A DNA stretch of 64,000 bases, taken from assembly GCA_018831265.1 (NCBI GenBank), contig JAHJCO010000019.1:40534-104533 (forward strand). The letters run 5' to 3'. The DNA comes from Actinomycetota bacterium (GTDB lineage Bacteria; Actinomycetota; Geothermincolia; Fen-727; Anoxymicrobiaceae). Positions 51,820 through 60,965 of this stretch are shown in pieces (positions within the stretch are counted from its first letter, which is position 1; each line of letters begins with the position of its first letter). The translations under genes and the position numbers were made by a program. Under the pieces are notes generated by a model that searched no databases, was not told the origin of the DNA, and saw only the letters and a program-made list of their open reading frames with translations.

Positions 51820-53678
51820 CGCCCACCCCCGGCCCTCGACATCGGGTTTATCCGCAGTAGAGCCTTCCTGACGTAGGCCGCGAGGTACAGCATCCGCCTG
51901 GGGCCGATGTCCCGCATCAACCAGAGACTCCTCGCCAGGCGCAGGGGGTCGAGCCCGCCGAGCGCGCCCTCGAACTCGACCAGGAAGAAGCTCAGCAGGC
52001 TGTCCGGTATGTTCGTGGAGTCGGTTACGACGTCGATGAGCGCCGGGCCGCCGGAGGCGAGTGCCCGCTCGTACGCCGGAGCTATCTCCTCGGCCCTGGT
52101 AACGCGCTCGGCGGCCAGGCCGAAGCCTTCGGCGATCCGGGCATAGTCCAGGTCGGGCAGGCAGGTTCCCACGTAGTTGCGCTCGAACAGGGAGTCCTGC
52201 ATGGCCTTTATCATGTTCCAGGCCGAGTCGTTGTTCACCGCGATGATTATGGGCAGATCCAGCCGCTTTATGGTCTCCAGTTCCTGCACGTTATACATGA
52301 AGGAGCCGTCGCCGGTCGCCAGCAGCACCCTCCTGTCGGGCGAGGCGAGCTGGACCCCTACGGCGTACGGTATCCCGCCTCCGAGGGCGCTCATGCCGAA
52401 CGGGAAGAAGACCTGTCCCGGCGCGACCGGCGGGGCGTACATCGCTCCGTAGAGCGGCGTGTTGCCGCCGTCGATCACCATCAGCAGGTCGTCGCGCCCG
52501 GTGAACCGGCCGATCTCCTGCGCGAAGCGACCCTGGTGGATGCGGGGCCAGTCCCCGGCGGCGTTCCTGGCCAGGCGCTTCGCGCGGCCCCTTTTGAGCC
52601 CACGCAGGCGGGCGCGCCAGGCGTCCCAGCCCGACCCGCCGGAAAACCCCCGCTCCTCGAGCGAGGCGGCGAGCTGGGCCATCACCGTCCTCGCGTCCCC
52701 CAGTATCGGGGCGTGGGGCTGGACGTTCAGGCCGATCTGGAACGGTGAGATGTCGACGTGCACGAACCTGATACGCCCCGACCAGAGCGGCAGAAGCCCG
52801 AACCCTTCAAGCCCGCTGAAGCTCACACCGACCGCGATGACAACGTCGGCCTCCTTTATGGCGACGTGAAAGGCCTCGCCAGCCGTGTAGCTGGGCGAGC
52901 CCAGCGAGAGCTCGTGGTCGGCGGGTAAGGTCCCTATACCCGCCATCGAGGTGGCCACAGGGATCCCGAAGCGCTCGGCGAAGAGCCGCGCCTCCTCGTG
53001 CGCTCCCGAGGCGTGGACGCCGCCGCCCAGGAACAGAAGCGGCCGCCGCGCGTCCGCTATCAGCGCGGTCGCGCGCTCGACGGCCTCCCTGTCACCGGCG
53101 AGCCTGACCGCCTCCACCCGCTTCTCCTCGAACGGCCCGCGGGAGGGAAGCGCCTCGTCCTCCACCTCGGCCGCGAGCAGGTCGAACGGGATATCGAGGT
53201 GGGTGGGGCCCATCTTGTAGCTGACCGCCTGCTTGACGGCCTCCTCCAGGGCGCGGGGGGCGTCGGCGATAGAGTCCAGCCGCGAGCGCCACAGCGTTAC
53301 CGGCTGGAAGACGGCGCCCTGGTCGAAGCGGTAGCGATCAAACCCCTTGCCGTGATCGGGCTCGCCCCGGGCGCAGAGCGACAGTGAGAGCAGGGGTATC
53401 TTGTCCGCCCATGCGTTGGTGACCCCGCTTACCTGGGAGAGCGCCGCGCCGTTGTCGTCGGTCAGCACCGCGGCCAGCCGGCGGGAGCGCCTCACGTAAC
53501 CGTCACCCATCACGGTGGCGGCGGACTCGTTGCGGGCCTCGACGAGCTCGATGAAGGGGTGGGCCCGCAGGGCCTCGAGCAGCGGCTCCAGCCTCGGGGT
53601 GGAGGTCGTGAAGACGTAACGGATACCGGCCGCGGCGATGCTCGCGGCGATGACCTCGCATCCCGTCGCGGTACCCAT
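51816..53678 (-). CDS. thiamine-diphosphate-dependent enzyme (acetolactate-synthase-like)
   Basis: 620 residues from the ATG at 53678, chosen because GGAG is eight bases upstream; the open frame to 53918 overlaps the URO-D relic in another frame and is shadow. The N-terminal ThDP (PYR) domain has VEARNESAATVMGDGYVRR with the catalytic Glu, the middle Rossmann domain RPLLFLGGGVHASGAHEEA, and the PP domain a proper GDGSFMYNVQELETI...IAVNNDSAWN motif. The family includes acetolactate synthase, benzoylformate decarboxylase and oxalyl-CoA decarboxylase; the exact reaction is open. Four bases overlap with the next gene. Confidence 0.85.
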   Translation of the reverse strand: MGTATGCEVIAASIAAAGIRYVFTTSTPRLEPLLEALRAHPFIELVEARNESAATVMGDGYVRRSRRLAAVLTDDNGAALSQVSGVTNAWADKIPLLSLSLCARGEPDHGKGFDRYRFDQGAVFQPVTLWRSRLDSIADAPRALEEAVKQAVSYKMGPTHLDIPFDLLAAEVEDEALPSRGPFEEKRVEAVRLAGDREAVERATALIADARRPLLFLGGGVHASGAHEEARLFAERFGIPVATSMAGIGTLPADHELSLGSPSYTAGEAFHVAIKEADVVIAVGVSFSGLEGFGLLPLWSGRIRFVHVDISPFQIGLNVQPHAPILGDARTVMAQLAASLEERGFSGGSGWDAWRARLRGLKRGRAKRLARNAAGDWPRIHQGRFAQEIGRFTGRDDLLMVIDGGNTPLYGAMYAPPVAPGQVFFPFGMSALGGGIPYAVGVQLASPDRRVLLATGDGSFMYNVQELETIKRLDLPIIIAVNNDSAWNMIKAMQDSLFERNYVGTCLPDLDYARIAEGFGLAAERVTRAEEIAPAYERALASGGPALIDVVTDSTNIPDSLLSFFLVEFEGALGGLDPLRLARSLWLMRDIGPRRMLYLAAYVRKALLRINPMSRAGGGR

Positions 53679-53683
53679 CACGC

Positions 53684-54020
53684 TTACTCCCCGGCCTCGA
53701 GTGGGTCGCACCCGGTGTAGCGCCCGTACTTCTTCAGGCCGCGCCTGAAAGCCATCACGTTCCTCAAGGGAACCCCGATGTGAGATATCTGCGGGTAGAA
53801 GTAGGCACCGTATCCGCCCCCGGGCGTGCCCATGTTCTCCACCATCTCTTTGACCTCGAGCTCGCACTCCCCGGGGGAGCCGACCCCGTACACCTTCTGG
53901 ATATCGACGCAACCCCACATCATGACCTCTCCCCTGAAGCGCCGGAGGTCATCGTATCCGATGGTGCGGGGGCTGTCGAACTCGAAGGCGTCCAGCCCCC
54001 ACCCGATCAGCGCGGGGGCA
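53684..54020 (-). pseudogene. uroporphyrinogen decarboxylase-like gene, 5' part lost
   Basis: The C-terminal 110 codons of a URO-D/MtaA-like protein remain: ALIGWGLDAFEFDSPRTIGYDDLRRFRGEVMMWGCVDIQKVYGVGSPGECELEVKEMVENMGTPGGGYGAYFYPQISHIGVPLRNVMAF. Upstream of about 54020 the frame ends at a stop and the REP-like element at 54061 follows; about 250 codons are missing. An ATG at 53921-53923 could start a 79-residue product, but without the catalytic half. URO-D-like proteins near radical SAM and corrinoid genes are usually methyltransferases. Confidence 0.8.
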
Positions 54021-54060
54021 CGCCGTTCCCGTCAAGTGAATGGCTCAAACCGACTCAAAC

Positions 54061-54120
54061 GGTGCCAGGCAGCATTCAAGTCACGGCCGCAGTTGGCTGA
54101 ATAAACTCCCGCCTGGCACC
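54061..54120. repeat. REP-like palindrome GGTGCCAGGC/GCCTGGCACC
   Basis: A perfect 10-bp inverted repeat at 54061-54070 and 54111-54120, 40 bases apart, in the gap between the URO-D relic and the next gene. Typical REP family of Y1 transposases; its position coincides with the loss of the 5' part of the URO-D gene. Confidence 0.75.
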
Positions 54121-54124
54121 CGTC

Positions 54125-54649
54125 TCAGTCGGGCTCGCAGCGACCGGAGGACGCGTTGAAGCGGGACACCCTTGTGGCCTCCCGGACGATGGCGATGTCG
54201 AAGGGGGGCTTGAACCGCAGGGTGAACGTCCCGCAGCCGACCGACCTCATCCCATGGATCACCTTGCTGGACCGGCCCAGCATCTGGCTCACCCCGACAA
54301 GCCCGCCGGTGCAGCTCATGACCACGACGGCGTCGGCGCCGCGGCATTTCGCTCTCACGCGGCGCACCTTCATCCTCCCGGGGGTGCAGAAAGGGGTGGC
54401 CCAGGCGTTCAGCCCGTACAGACTCACCCGTTTGCCCTCGCGCTCCAGCCTCTCCTTCAGCTCGTTCGCCTCGACCATGGCGCCGTACATCCACGACGGC
54501 CTCCGGGTCGGCCTGTACGCCGGCAGGTCCCGCTGGTAGGAGAGGGCGAGTGAAGCGCAGAACGGGCACGATAGGATCACCACCGAGTCGGCGCCCTCGA
54601 GCGACGCGACCAGCGCGTCGCGCTCCACCGGTTCAGAGTAGACGCTCAA
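54125..54649 (-). CDS. cysteine-rich conserved hypothetical protein
   Basis: 174 residues from a TTG at 54649 preceded by GGAGGAG. Two cysteine clusters (ILSCPFCASLALSYQ and AKCRGADAVVVMSCTGG) and GLNAWATPFCTPGRMKVR, a small Rossmann-like pattern. It resembles proteins found near corrinoid methyltransferases and methylene-THF reductase-associated MetV, but I cannot assign it firmly. It precedes the URO-D relic, as expected for such a cluster. Confidence 0.55.
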   Translation of the reverse strand: MSVYSEPVERDALVASLEGADSVVILSCPFCASLALSYQRDLPAYRPTRRPSWMYGAMVEANELKERLEREGKRVSLYGLNAWATPFCTPGRMKVRRVRAKCRGADAVVVMSCTGGLVGVSQMLGRSSKVIHGMRSVGCGTFTLRFKPPFDIAIVREATRVSRFNASSGRCEPD

Positions 54650-54693
54650 TGCTCCTCCCTTCCGCACGTTCACCCGCTCATGCGGGCGAGCCC

Positions 54694-55551
54694 TCAGGCG
54701 GTGACGAAAGCCACCGCGTTCGAGACGACCACCGCCCCCCGGTCCCTTGTCCTGACCCGGAAGACGATCTCCCCGCCACCCAGGTCCCACATCTCTGTCA
54801 GGAGGGTCTCGCCGGGGTAGACGTGACCGGAGAACCGCGCTTTCACGGAGGCGAACCTGCGGGGATCATTATCGCAGAACTCCCGTAGGATGGCCCTTCC
54901 GGCGAAGCCCAGCGTGCATATCCCGTGGAGTATCGGCTTCTCGTACCCCGCTCTCGATGCGTGCTCCTGCTCCAAGTGGAGGAGAGGGCTCACCTCGCCC
55001 GACAGCCTGAACAGGAGCGCCTGCTGGGGAAGCGTCGCCATCTCGATCACCCTGTCCGGGTCCCGGTCCGGAGGCTCGTTTCCCGCGGCGGGTCCCCTGT
55101 CTCCGCCGAAGCCCCCCTCCCCCGGTACGAACGTGCCCAGGACGTTTGTATAGATGATATCCCCGGACCCGTCGCGGGTCTCCGATTCGACCTCTATCAG
55201 GGCCCCCGTGCCCTTGTCGAAGACTCCCTTGACCTTCGAGCGCGTTATCAGGCTTCCCGGGACCGGCGGTTGCCTGAGGATATGGAGGTGCTGCTCCCCG
55301 TGGATCAGCATCATCGGGGTTACGTCGACGGCCCGGAGTCTCAACAGGGAGAGCGCGGTGGACAGCGACGGTACGGTCCCGAACGTCGGAAGCGCGGCCA
55401 GGCCGGGCGGCCCCTCGTAGCAGAACCTGAGGTCATCGGGGTCGACCCCGGCGCCGACGCCGAGCGCGTAGAGGATGAACGTTTGCGGGGTGCAACGATG
55501 CTCGAGTGGAGCCAGTTCGGCGCCTGTGATCTCTTCCACGTCGAGCGGCAT
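54694..55551 (-). CDS. MaoC-like (R)-hydratase, double hotdog
   Basis: 285 residues with two hotdog halves, as in MFE-2 hydratase 2. The second half holds the hydratase 2 motif region GEVSPLLHLEQEHASRAGYEKPILHGICTLGFAGRAI; the usual DxNPxH is changed to E-x-S-P-x-x-H, keeping the histidine but not the Asp/Asn, so activity may be altered. It would act on 2-enoyl-CoA. Upstream (55552-55702) is an AT-rich region with no gene, unlike the surroundings. Confidence 0.85.
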   Translation of the reverse strand: MPLDVEEITGAELAPLEHRCTPQTFILYALGVGAGVDPDDLRFCYEGPPGLAALPTFGTVPSLSTALSLLRLRAVDVTPMMLIHGEQHLHILRQPPVPGSLITRSKVKGVFDKGTGALIEVESETRDGSGDIIYTNVLGTFVPGEGGFGGDRGPAAGNEPPDRDPDRVIEMATLPQQALLFRLSGEVSPLLHLEQEHASRAGYEKPILHGICTLGFAGRAILREFCDNDPRRFASVKARFSGHVYPGETLLTEMWDLGGGEIVFRVRTRDRGAVVVSNAVAFVTA

Positions 55552-55702
55552 TGGGATCTCTCCTCTGTCGGCATCACCGAAGGGGGAAGCAATGGAATGA
55601 TATATCAGTAATCAACTTAAATCAATACCTATAATAAAAGGAAATATCGAATTGTGATTATGTAGTTATGACACAGTTTGATCGCGGACAGCAGTGGGGC
55701 GC

Positions 55703-56755
55703 TCAGGCCGTTACCTGCAGCTCCAGGTCGCCGTCGGGGGTCACGGTCCACTCCGTCGTGGCCCGCCTGCCCGTGAACGCCTCGAGGGCACCGGCCGCGG
55801 TGCCCGCGATGACCAGCGGGAGCGCGGCGTTCTCGATCCTCGCGGTGAAGCGGTCCGGCGAAGATTCCAGCGAGACCAGGTTGCCGAAGCCCATCACCCC
55901 CAGCAGGTCCCTGAACTTCTCGAGCGCGAATCCCCTCCAGGGCTCGAAGTCCAGCGAGGCCACACGCATGCGCTGGGCTTCGACGACGGCCTCAGGGATG
56001 CTCTCGCCCAGCTCGGATGCCAGCTCGTCGAACACGGCCTGGATGCTGGCCGGCCCGATGAACGCATACCTCGCGCCGGTCCTCCCGTCCCGGATGATCC
56101 CGCAGTCCGGGTCCCAGGCGAACCCTGACACGCGTAGAGGCACCCCGCAGTCCGGGCAGCGCCGGTAGGTGATGTCCCCGCGCTTGACCCTGGCCGCGGG
56201 GGCGGTCAGCCGCTCCTCCATGCCGGATGGAGGCGGGGAGAGACGGCCCCGGACTATGTAAGTGTTCTCTCCCTCCGGCTCGGCCTCTACGGTCCCCACC
56301 ACGTCCTTGACCGCCTCTGTCGCTCCACGGAGGTCCCCGCACATCAGCGGGACGGAGTACGGATCGCGCAGCCGCCATTCGATGCGGTTGTTCCTCCAGT
56401 CCACGTGGAGGACCTCCAGGTCGCCGTACCCGAACGACCGGGCAAGGCCCCCCATCCTCTTTATGACCAGGCCGAGGCCGGCCCTGCGGACCACCTGGCG
56501 CTTCCACCCGCGCAGGAGCTTGCGGGTGAACTCCCGGGTGGCCCTTGCCTTGCTCTCGGTGAGCATGTTCTGTATGGAGATGCCGATGAGGTTCTCGATG
56601 TTACCGAAGAGCTGGTTGATGCCCTCCACGTCTGCGAGGATCATCCGGTGCTCCGGGTCTCGCGTCTCGGTGATCGTCCCCTCGGGGTTCCAGGTGAGGC
56701 TCCTCGAGATCCGCCTGGGGACGGCACAGACGTGACAGGGTCGAGAGCCGGCCAT
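55703..56755 (-). CDS. conserved hypothetical protein with CXXC motifs
   Basis: 350 residues from the ATG at 56755 (MAGSRPCHVCAVPRR). An N-terminal CHVC and a mid-protein CPDCGVPLRVSGFAWDPDC may bind zinc. The N-terminal half is helical and basic (FTRKLLRGWKRQVVRRAGLGLVIKRMGGLARSFGYG), followed by EVLHVDWRNNRIEWRLRDPYSVPLMCGDLRG. I do not recognise the family; a V4R- or haem-binding-like regulatory role is only a guess. The neighbour downstream (minus strand) is the MaoC gene after an AT-rich gap, the one upstream the radical SAM gene. Confidence 0.6.
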   Translation of the reverse strand: MAGSRPCHVCAVPRRISRSLTWNPEGTITETRDPEHRMILADVEGINQLFGNIENLIGISIQNMLTESKARATREFTRKLLRGWKRQVVRRAGLGLVIKRMGGLARSFGYGDLEVLHVDWRNNRIEWRLRDPYSVPLMCGDLRGATEAVKDVVGTVEAEPEGENTYIVRGRLSPPPSGMEERLTAPAARVKRGDITYRRCPDCGVPLRVSGFAWDPDCGIIRDGRTGARYAFIGPASIQAVFDELASELGESIPEAVVEAQRMRVASLDFEPWRGFALEKFRDLLGVMGFGNLVSLESSPDRFTARIENAALPLVIAGTAAGALEAFTGRRATTEWTVTPDGDLELQVTA

Positions 56756-56839
56756 CGAGTTCCTCCCGGATTGGTTGCCTGGGAAGCATTCTAGCACGAC
56801 ACGCGCGTCAAGGAGGTCCGGCGGATGGGCCCCGTGCCC

Positions 56840-58747
56840 TCAGGCGATCTCCCCTCTCCTCACGGAGGCGATCGAGGTGTATGAAGCAGCCATCGCCGCC
56901 AGGAAGGCGATGACGGTCACCATGACCTCCTTCAGCGTGTAGTCGGGTCCGCCGGACGGCCCGACGAGCAGCACGACCGCTATCAGTACCGCGACCGCGA
57001 CGAGGGCCGCGGCCGCGTACAGCCCGCCGTTACGCAGGGACAGCTCGGACAAAGATCTCCTGTTCCCGGCCGGTTTTCGGCGTCGCAGCGAGAAGATCCA
57101 CCCGTGTCGATAGGACCTCACCGCGAACCAGGTGGCCAGCGCCGCGGTCGTGAACGCCACCAGCGCGCCGGCGAAGAGCAGGTCGGCGACGATGAACGCC
57201 AGGGGCCGGGACGAGTAATCCGCGTAGTAGCTCCCCAACGCGATGGTGAGAAGGACGGTCACCAGGGCGGCGACGATGCCGGCGCCGAGCGAGTACAGCC
57301 AGGGGGTCGAGAACAGAGGGCTGAAGCGACGAATCCTGGTCCCTTCCGTCTTCCCGACGGTTTCCCTGTAGGTCCTCCAGAAGTAGAACGCCGACCTGTC
57401 CCTGAACCGCATGAAGGACCTGATGCCGGTGAGACGGCGCTCCAGTATCCATCGCTTCCCGGGGTTACCCGACCACCTGTTCGCGCGCTTGATCATGCGA
57501 CCCAGACCGTAGAACTTGAGGTATGCCTTGATCTGCAGCTCCATGATCTCCATGCGGGACAGGTGGGTGGTGTGCATGTGCGGCTCGCACTCACAGTACT
57601 CGGCGAAGTCGAACTCGTCGACCAGTCCGTCGGCCACGGCCTGCCGGTACAGCTCCGTCCCCGGGTAGGGCGTTATCACCGTGAAGTCGGCCATGTCCAG
57701 CGGGAGCCGGTTGCTCATCCGCATGAGGGCCAGTACGTCATCGTAGGTGTCCTCCAGGTTGCCTATGATGTGCCCCGCCCAGATGAACATCCCGTTCCGC
57801 TCGAGTATGTCGCAGGCCCTTGTGATGTCTTCGATGCGCGTCTTCTTGTTCATCCGGTCCAGGGCGTCCTGGGTGGCCGCCTCGATGCCGATGAAGACGA
57901 CCCGCATGTTGGCCCTGGCCATCTTCGCGACCACGTCCGGGTATCTCACGATCGAGTCGATCCTCGAGAACACCGAGTACAGTCTGTCGTCGAGCCCCTC
58001 GCTGATGATGAGGTCACAGATGGCTTCCACCCTCCGCATGTCGTGGCAGAAGTTGTCGTCGACGATGCTCACTATCTCGGTAGCCTTCATCCGCTTCAGC
58101 TCGTTGACTACCTCCCGGGGTGAGAGCTCGCGGTAGCCGCGCCAGAGCATGGGCACGCAACAGAATGTGCACCGGAAGGGACAGCCCCGGGCGGTGCTCA
58201 ACGCGTCCAGGCCCTGGCCGAACGCGGTATACCGGCCGCTGTATGCTGAGACCAGGTCCCGCCTGGGCGGCGGAAGGGTGTTGAGGTCCACCTGGGGCCT
58301 GTCGGGGTTATGCGCGACTCCCGACCCGTCCACGTAGCTGATCCCCGCGATGGACGCGGGCGGCCTGCCGTCGGCGATCTCCCTGAACGTCAGCTCACCT
58401 TCCCCGCGCACCACGATGTCCACCTCGGGATTCTGCACGATCTGCGGCATCAGGGAAGGATGTACGCCGCCGGCAACGGTCAGTGCCCCGCACTCTTTCG
58501 CCGTCCTGCAGACCTCGAGCCCCGAGTCGATGGAGGGGGTGAGGATAGTGACCCCGACTATGTCCGCGCCGCTCAGCCTGCTCCGCAGCGCCCCGGGGCG
58601 AAGCTTCTCCATCTTCAGGTCGAGTATCTCGACTTCGTGACCGTCCAGTCCGGCGGCGACGGACATGAGGCCCAGCGGCGGGTAACGCATGGTCCAGTCC
58701 AGCAGCGGGACCTCTTTGGGCGGGTTGATGAGGACTATCCTGGACAT
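56840..58747 (-). CDS. B12-binding radical SAM protein with C-terminal membrane part
   Basis: 635 residues. N-terminal B12-binding-like domain (PPKEVPLLDWTMRYPPLGLMSVAAGLDGHEVEILDLK), radical SAM motif C189-x3-C193-x2-C196 (ARGCPFRCTFC), then a DUF4070-like middle region. From about residue 485 there are five to six hydrophobic helices (LYSLGAGIVAALVTVLLTIALGSYY, AFIVADLLFAGALVAFTTAALATWFAV, LYAAAALVAVAVLIAVVLLVG), which are rare in this family. It is probably anchored to the membrane and acts on a lipid-like substrate; inference. Confidence 0.88.
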   Translation of the reverse strand: MSRIVLINPPKEVPLLDWTMRYPPLGLMSVAAGLDGHEVEILDLKMEKLRPGALRSRLSGADIVGVTILTPSIDSGLEVCRTAKECGALTVAGGVHPSLMPQIVQNPEVDIVVRGEGELTFREIADGRPPASIAGISYVDGSGVAHNPDRPQVDLNTLPPPRRDLVSAYSGRYTAFGQGLDALSTARGCPFRCTFCCVPMLWRGYRELSPREVVNELKRMKATEIVSIVDDNFCHDMRRVEAICDLIISEGLDDRLYSVFSRIDSIVRYPDVVAKMARANMRVVFIGIEAATQDALDRMNKKTRIEDITRACDILERNGMFIWAGHIIGNLEDTYDDVLALMRMSNRLPLDMADFTVITPYPGTELYRQAVADGLVDEFDFAEYCECEPHMHTTHLSRMEIMELQIKAYLKFYGLGRMIKRANRWSGNPGKRWILERRLTGIRSFMRFRDRSAFYFWRTYRETVGKTEGTRIRRFSPLFSTPWLYSLGAGIVAALVTVLLTIALGSYYADYSSRPLAFIVADLLFAGALVAFTTAALATWFAVRSYRHGWIFSLRRRKPAGNRRSLSELSLRNGGLYAAAALVAVAVLIAVVLLVGPSGGPDYTLKEVMVTVIAFLAAMAASYTSIASVRRGEIA

Positions 58748-58797
58748 GACGGCTCAGCTCCCGTGACCGGTAATGACCGCCGGGGGCAGCCGCCCGG

Positions 58798-59115
58798 CTA
58801 ACCGGTTATACACTCGTCGACGACCTCCACTTCGACGGGTCCGCGCCGGCGGTAGTAGGCGATGAGGAATACGACAAAGAGGTTCAGGGCGAGGCCAAGG
58901 GAGTTGGTGATGAGGAAAGCATCACCGGTGTGATCGTGGACGACCAGGCCGATGGCGTAGGTCTCCATGAGTGCGAGGCCGACGGACAACGAGATGAAGG
59001 TCCGTATGTTGAGGTCCCGCACGTGCCGGGTCTTGAATATCTGGTGGATCTGCGGGATGTAGCCCGCGGCCATGATGCACCCTCCGATGATCTGCATGAT
59101 GTAGAGTATGCTCAC
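58798..59115 (-). CDS. SemiSWEET/PQ-loop membrane protein
   Basis: 105 residues from the GTG at 59115 (AGAGG six bases upstream). Three hydrophobic helices with the PQ-loop signature MAAGYIPQIHQIFKTRHVRDLNI in the first unit; GLALMETYAIGLVV and LNLFVVFLIAYY form the others. Bacterial SemiSWEETs dimerise to transport sugars. The open frame to 59313 is shadow. Confidence 0.82.
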   Translation of the reverse strand: MSILYIMQIIGGCIMAAGYIPQIHQIFKTRHVRDLNIRTFISLSVGLALMETYAIGLVVHDHTGDAFLITNSLGLALNLFVVFLIAYYRRRGPVEVEVVDECITG

Positions 59116-59301
59116 TGGCGACCTCTCTTGATAGCGCGGCGGTGTTCCTCCCAGACCGGTTGCGGACAGCGGCGGTACCGATACTCCGATGATAACAGAA
59201 GGGTTGTCCCGCCGTTCGGGGGAAACGGCTGACCGGTGGCAGGCCTCCATCGGGCCCGCCGTCCATGCTACGCTTTGTGCGGCGGATTCGAGGAGGATGG
59301 C

Positions 59302-60942
59302 GTGGACGAGCACGTGATTGGGATCGATTTCGGGACCGACTCCGCGCGCTCGCTGGTGATGAACGCGAGAAGCGGCGAGGAGTTATCGCAGGCGGTGGCG
59401 GGCTACCCCCGCTGGGGCGAAGGCCTCTACTGCGAGCCGCGGGAGAACCGGTTCAGGCAGCACCCGCTCGATCACATCGAGGCCCTGGAGACCTGCGTGA
59501 GGGAGGCCCTCGACGGCTGTCCTCCCGGGACCGCGCGGTCGGTCAGGGGAATATCCGCGGACACCACCGGCTCGACCCCCGGGCCGGTCGATGCCCGGGG
59601 GGTGCCGCTGTCGCTCCACCAGGAGTTCGCCGAGAACCCCAACGCGATGTTCATGCTCTGGAAGGACCACACCGCCGTGGAGGAGGCCGAGGCGATAAAC
59701 CTCGCGGCGAGGACCTGGGGCGGCCCTGACTTCACCATCTACTCGGGTGGTTCGTACTCCAGCGAGTGGTTCTGGGCCAAGATGCTGCACGCGCTGCGCG
59801 TGGACGGCGCCGTGCGGGATGCCGCCTTCTCGTGGGTCGAGCACTGCGACTGGATACCGGCCCTCCTCACCGGCAATCTTGACGTGCTGACGTTCAAGAG
59901 GAGCCGATGCGCCGCCGGCCACAAGGCGATGTGGAACGCCTCCTTCGGGGGCCTGCCCCCCGAGGAGTTCCTGCGCGGGGTGGACCCGCTGCTGTCGGGG
60001 GTCCGCCAGCGCCTCTATGTGGATACCGCGACCTCCGACCTCCCGGCCGGCCTCCTCTCACCCGCGTGGGCCGACAGGCTCGGCCTGGGTACAGACGTCG
60101 TGGTCGGGGTGGGGGCCATAGACGCCCATATGGCGGCCGTTGGCGGGGGGATAGAGCCGGGCACGCTGGCGAAGGTGATCGGAACCTCGACCTGCGACAT
60201 GGTGGTCGCCCCCCCCGCTGAGATCGCGGACAGGAGGATCCTGGGCATCTGCGGCCAGGTGGACGGCTCCATTGTTCCGGGCCTTATCGGCATGGAGGCG
60301 GGACAGTCGGCGTTCGGCGACGTCTATGGCTGGTTCGCCGACCTGCTGATGTGGCCCCTGGAGGATGGATCGATCGACGAGGCGGACTCGAGCCGGGTGC
60401 GCGAGGGTTTGATCGACAGGCTGATGACCGAGGCCGCGCGAAGGCCGCCGGGCAGCTCGGACACCCGTGCCCTGGACTGGTTGAACGGGCGACGCACGCC
60501 CGAGGCCGACCTGACCCTCGAGGCCGCCGTCGCGGGCCTCAGCCTGGGCACCGACGCCGTGGACATCTTCGGCGCACTTGTGGAGGCGACGTGCTACGGG
60601 GCGAAGGCGATCGCGGATAAGTACGAGTCCCAGGGCATCCGGATAGAGCGCGTGCTGGCCATGGGCGGCATTCCCCACAGGGCCCCATACGTCATGCAGG
60701 TTCTGGCGGACGTGTTCGGCAAGGACGTCGAGGTCGCGGCCTCGGAGCAGACCGGTGCGCTTGGAGCCGCCATGTTCGCCGCGACCGCGAGCGGGATCCA
60801 CGGCGACGTGCTCAGCGCCCAGAAGGAGATGGGCCACGGATTCAGCCGCAGGTTCATACCCCGGCCCGAGTACGCGGGGCCCTACCGGCAGGGCTATCGC
60901 CGTTACCTGGACCTCGGGCGGGCCATGGAGTCGGCTCGCTAG
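59302..60942 (+). CDS. araB: ribulokinase (FGGY carbohydrate kinase)
   Basis: 546 residues from the GTG at 59302 (GAGGAGG five bases upstream). FGGY kinase motifs: GIDFGTDSARSLV at the start, SADTTGSTPGPVD, and the C-terminal AMGGIPHRAPYVMQVLADVFGKDVEVAASEQTGALGAAMFA. The DxxxxWxDH-type segment FMLWKDHTAVEEA and the ribulokinase-specific GWNA-like KAMWNASFGGLP favour L-ribulose as substrate. No araA or araD is near, so the pathway context is missing. Confidence 0.9.
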   Translation: MDEHVIGIDFGTDSARSLVMNARSGEELSQAVAGYPRWGEGLYCEPRENRFRQHPLDHIEALETCVREALDGCPPGTARSVRGISADTTGSTPGPVDARGVPLSLHQEFAENPNAMFMLWKDHTAVEEAEAINLAARTWGGPDFTIYSGGSYSSEWFWAKMLHALRVDGAVRDAAFSWVEHCDWIPALLTGNLDVLTFKRSRCAAGHKAMWNASFGGLPPEEFLRGVDPLLSGVRQRLYVDTATSDLPAGLLSPAWADRLGLGTDVVVGVGAIDAHMAAVGGGIEPGTLAKVIGTSTCDMVVAPPAEIADRRILGICGQVDGSIVPGLIGMEAGQSAFGDVYGWFADLLMWPLEDGSIDEADSSRVREGLIDRLMTEAARRPPGSSDTRALDWLNGRRTPEADLTLEAAVAGLSLGTDAVDIFGALVEATCYGAKAIADKYESQGIRIERVLAMGGIPHRAPYVMQVLADVFGKDVEVAASEQTGALGAAMFAATASGIHGDVLSAQKEMGHGFSRRFIPRPEYAGPYRQGYRRYLDLGRAMESAR

Positions 60943-60965
60943 AGGCCGTTACCCGGGCGTCACGT

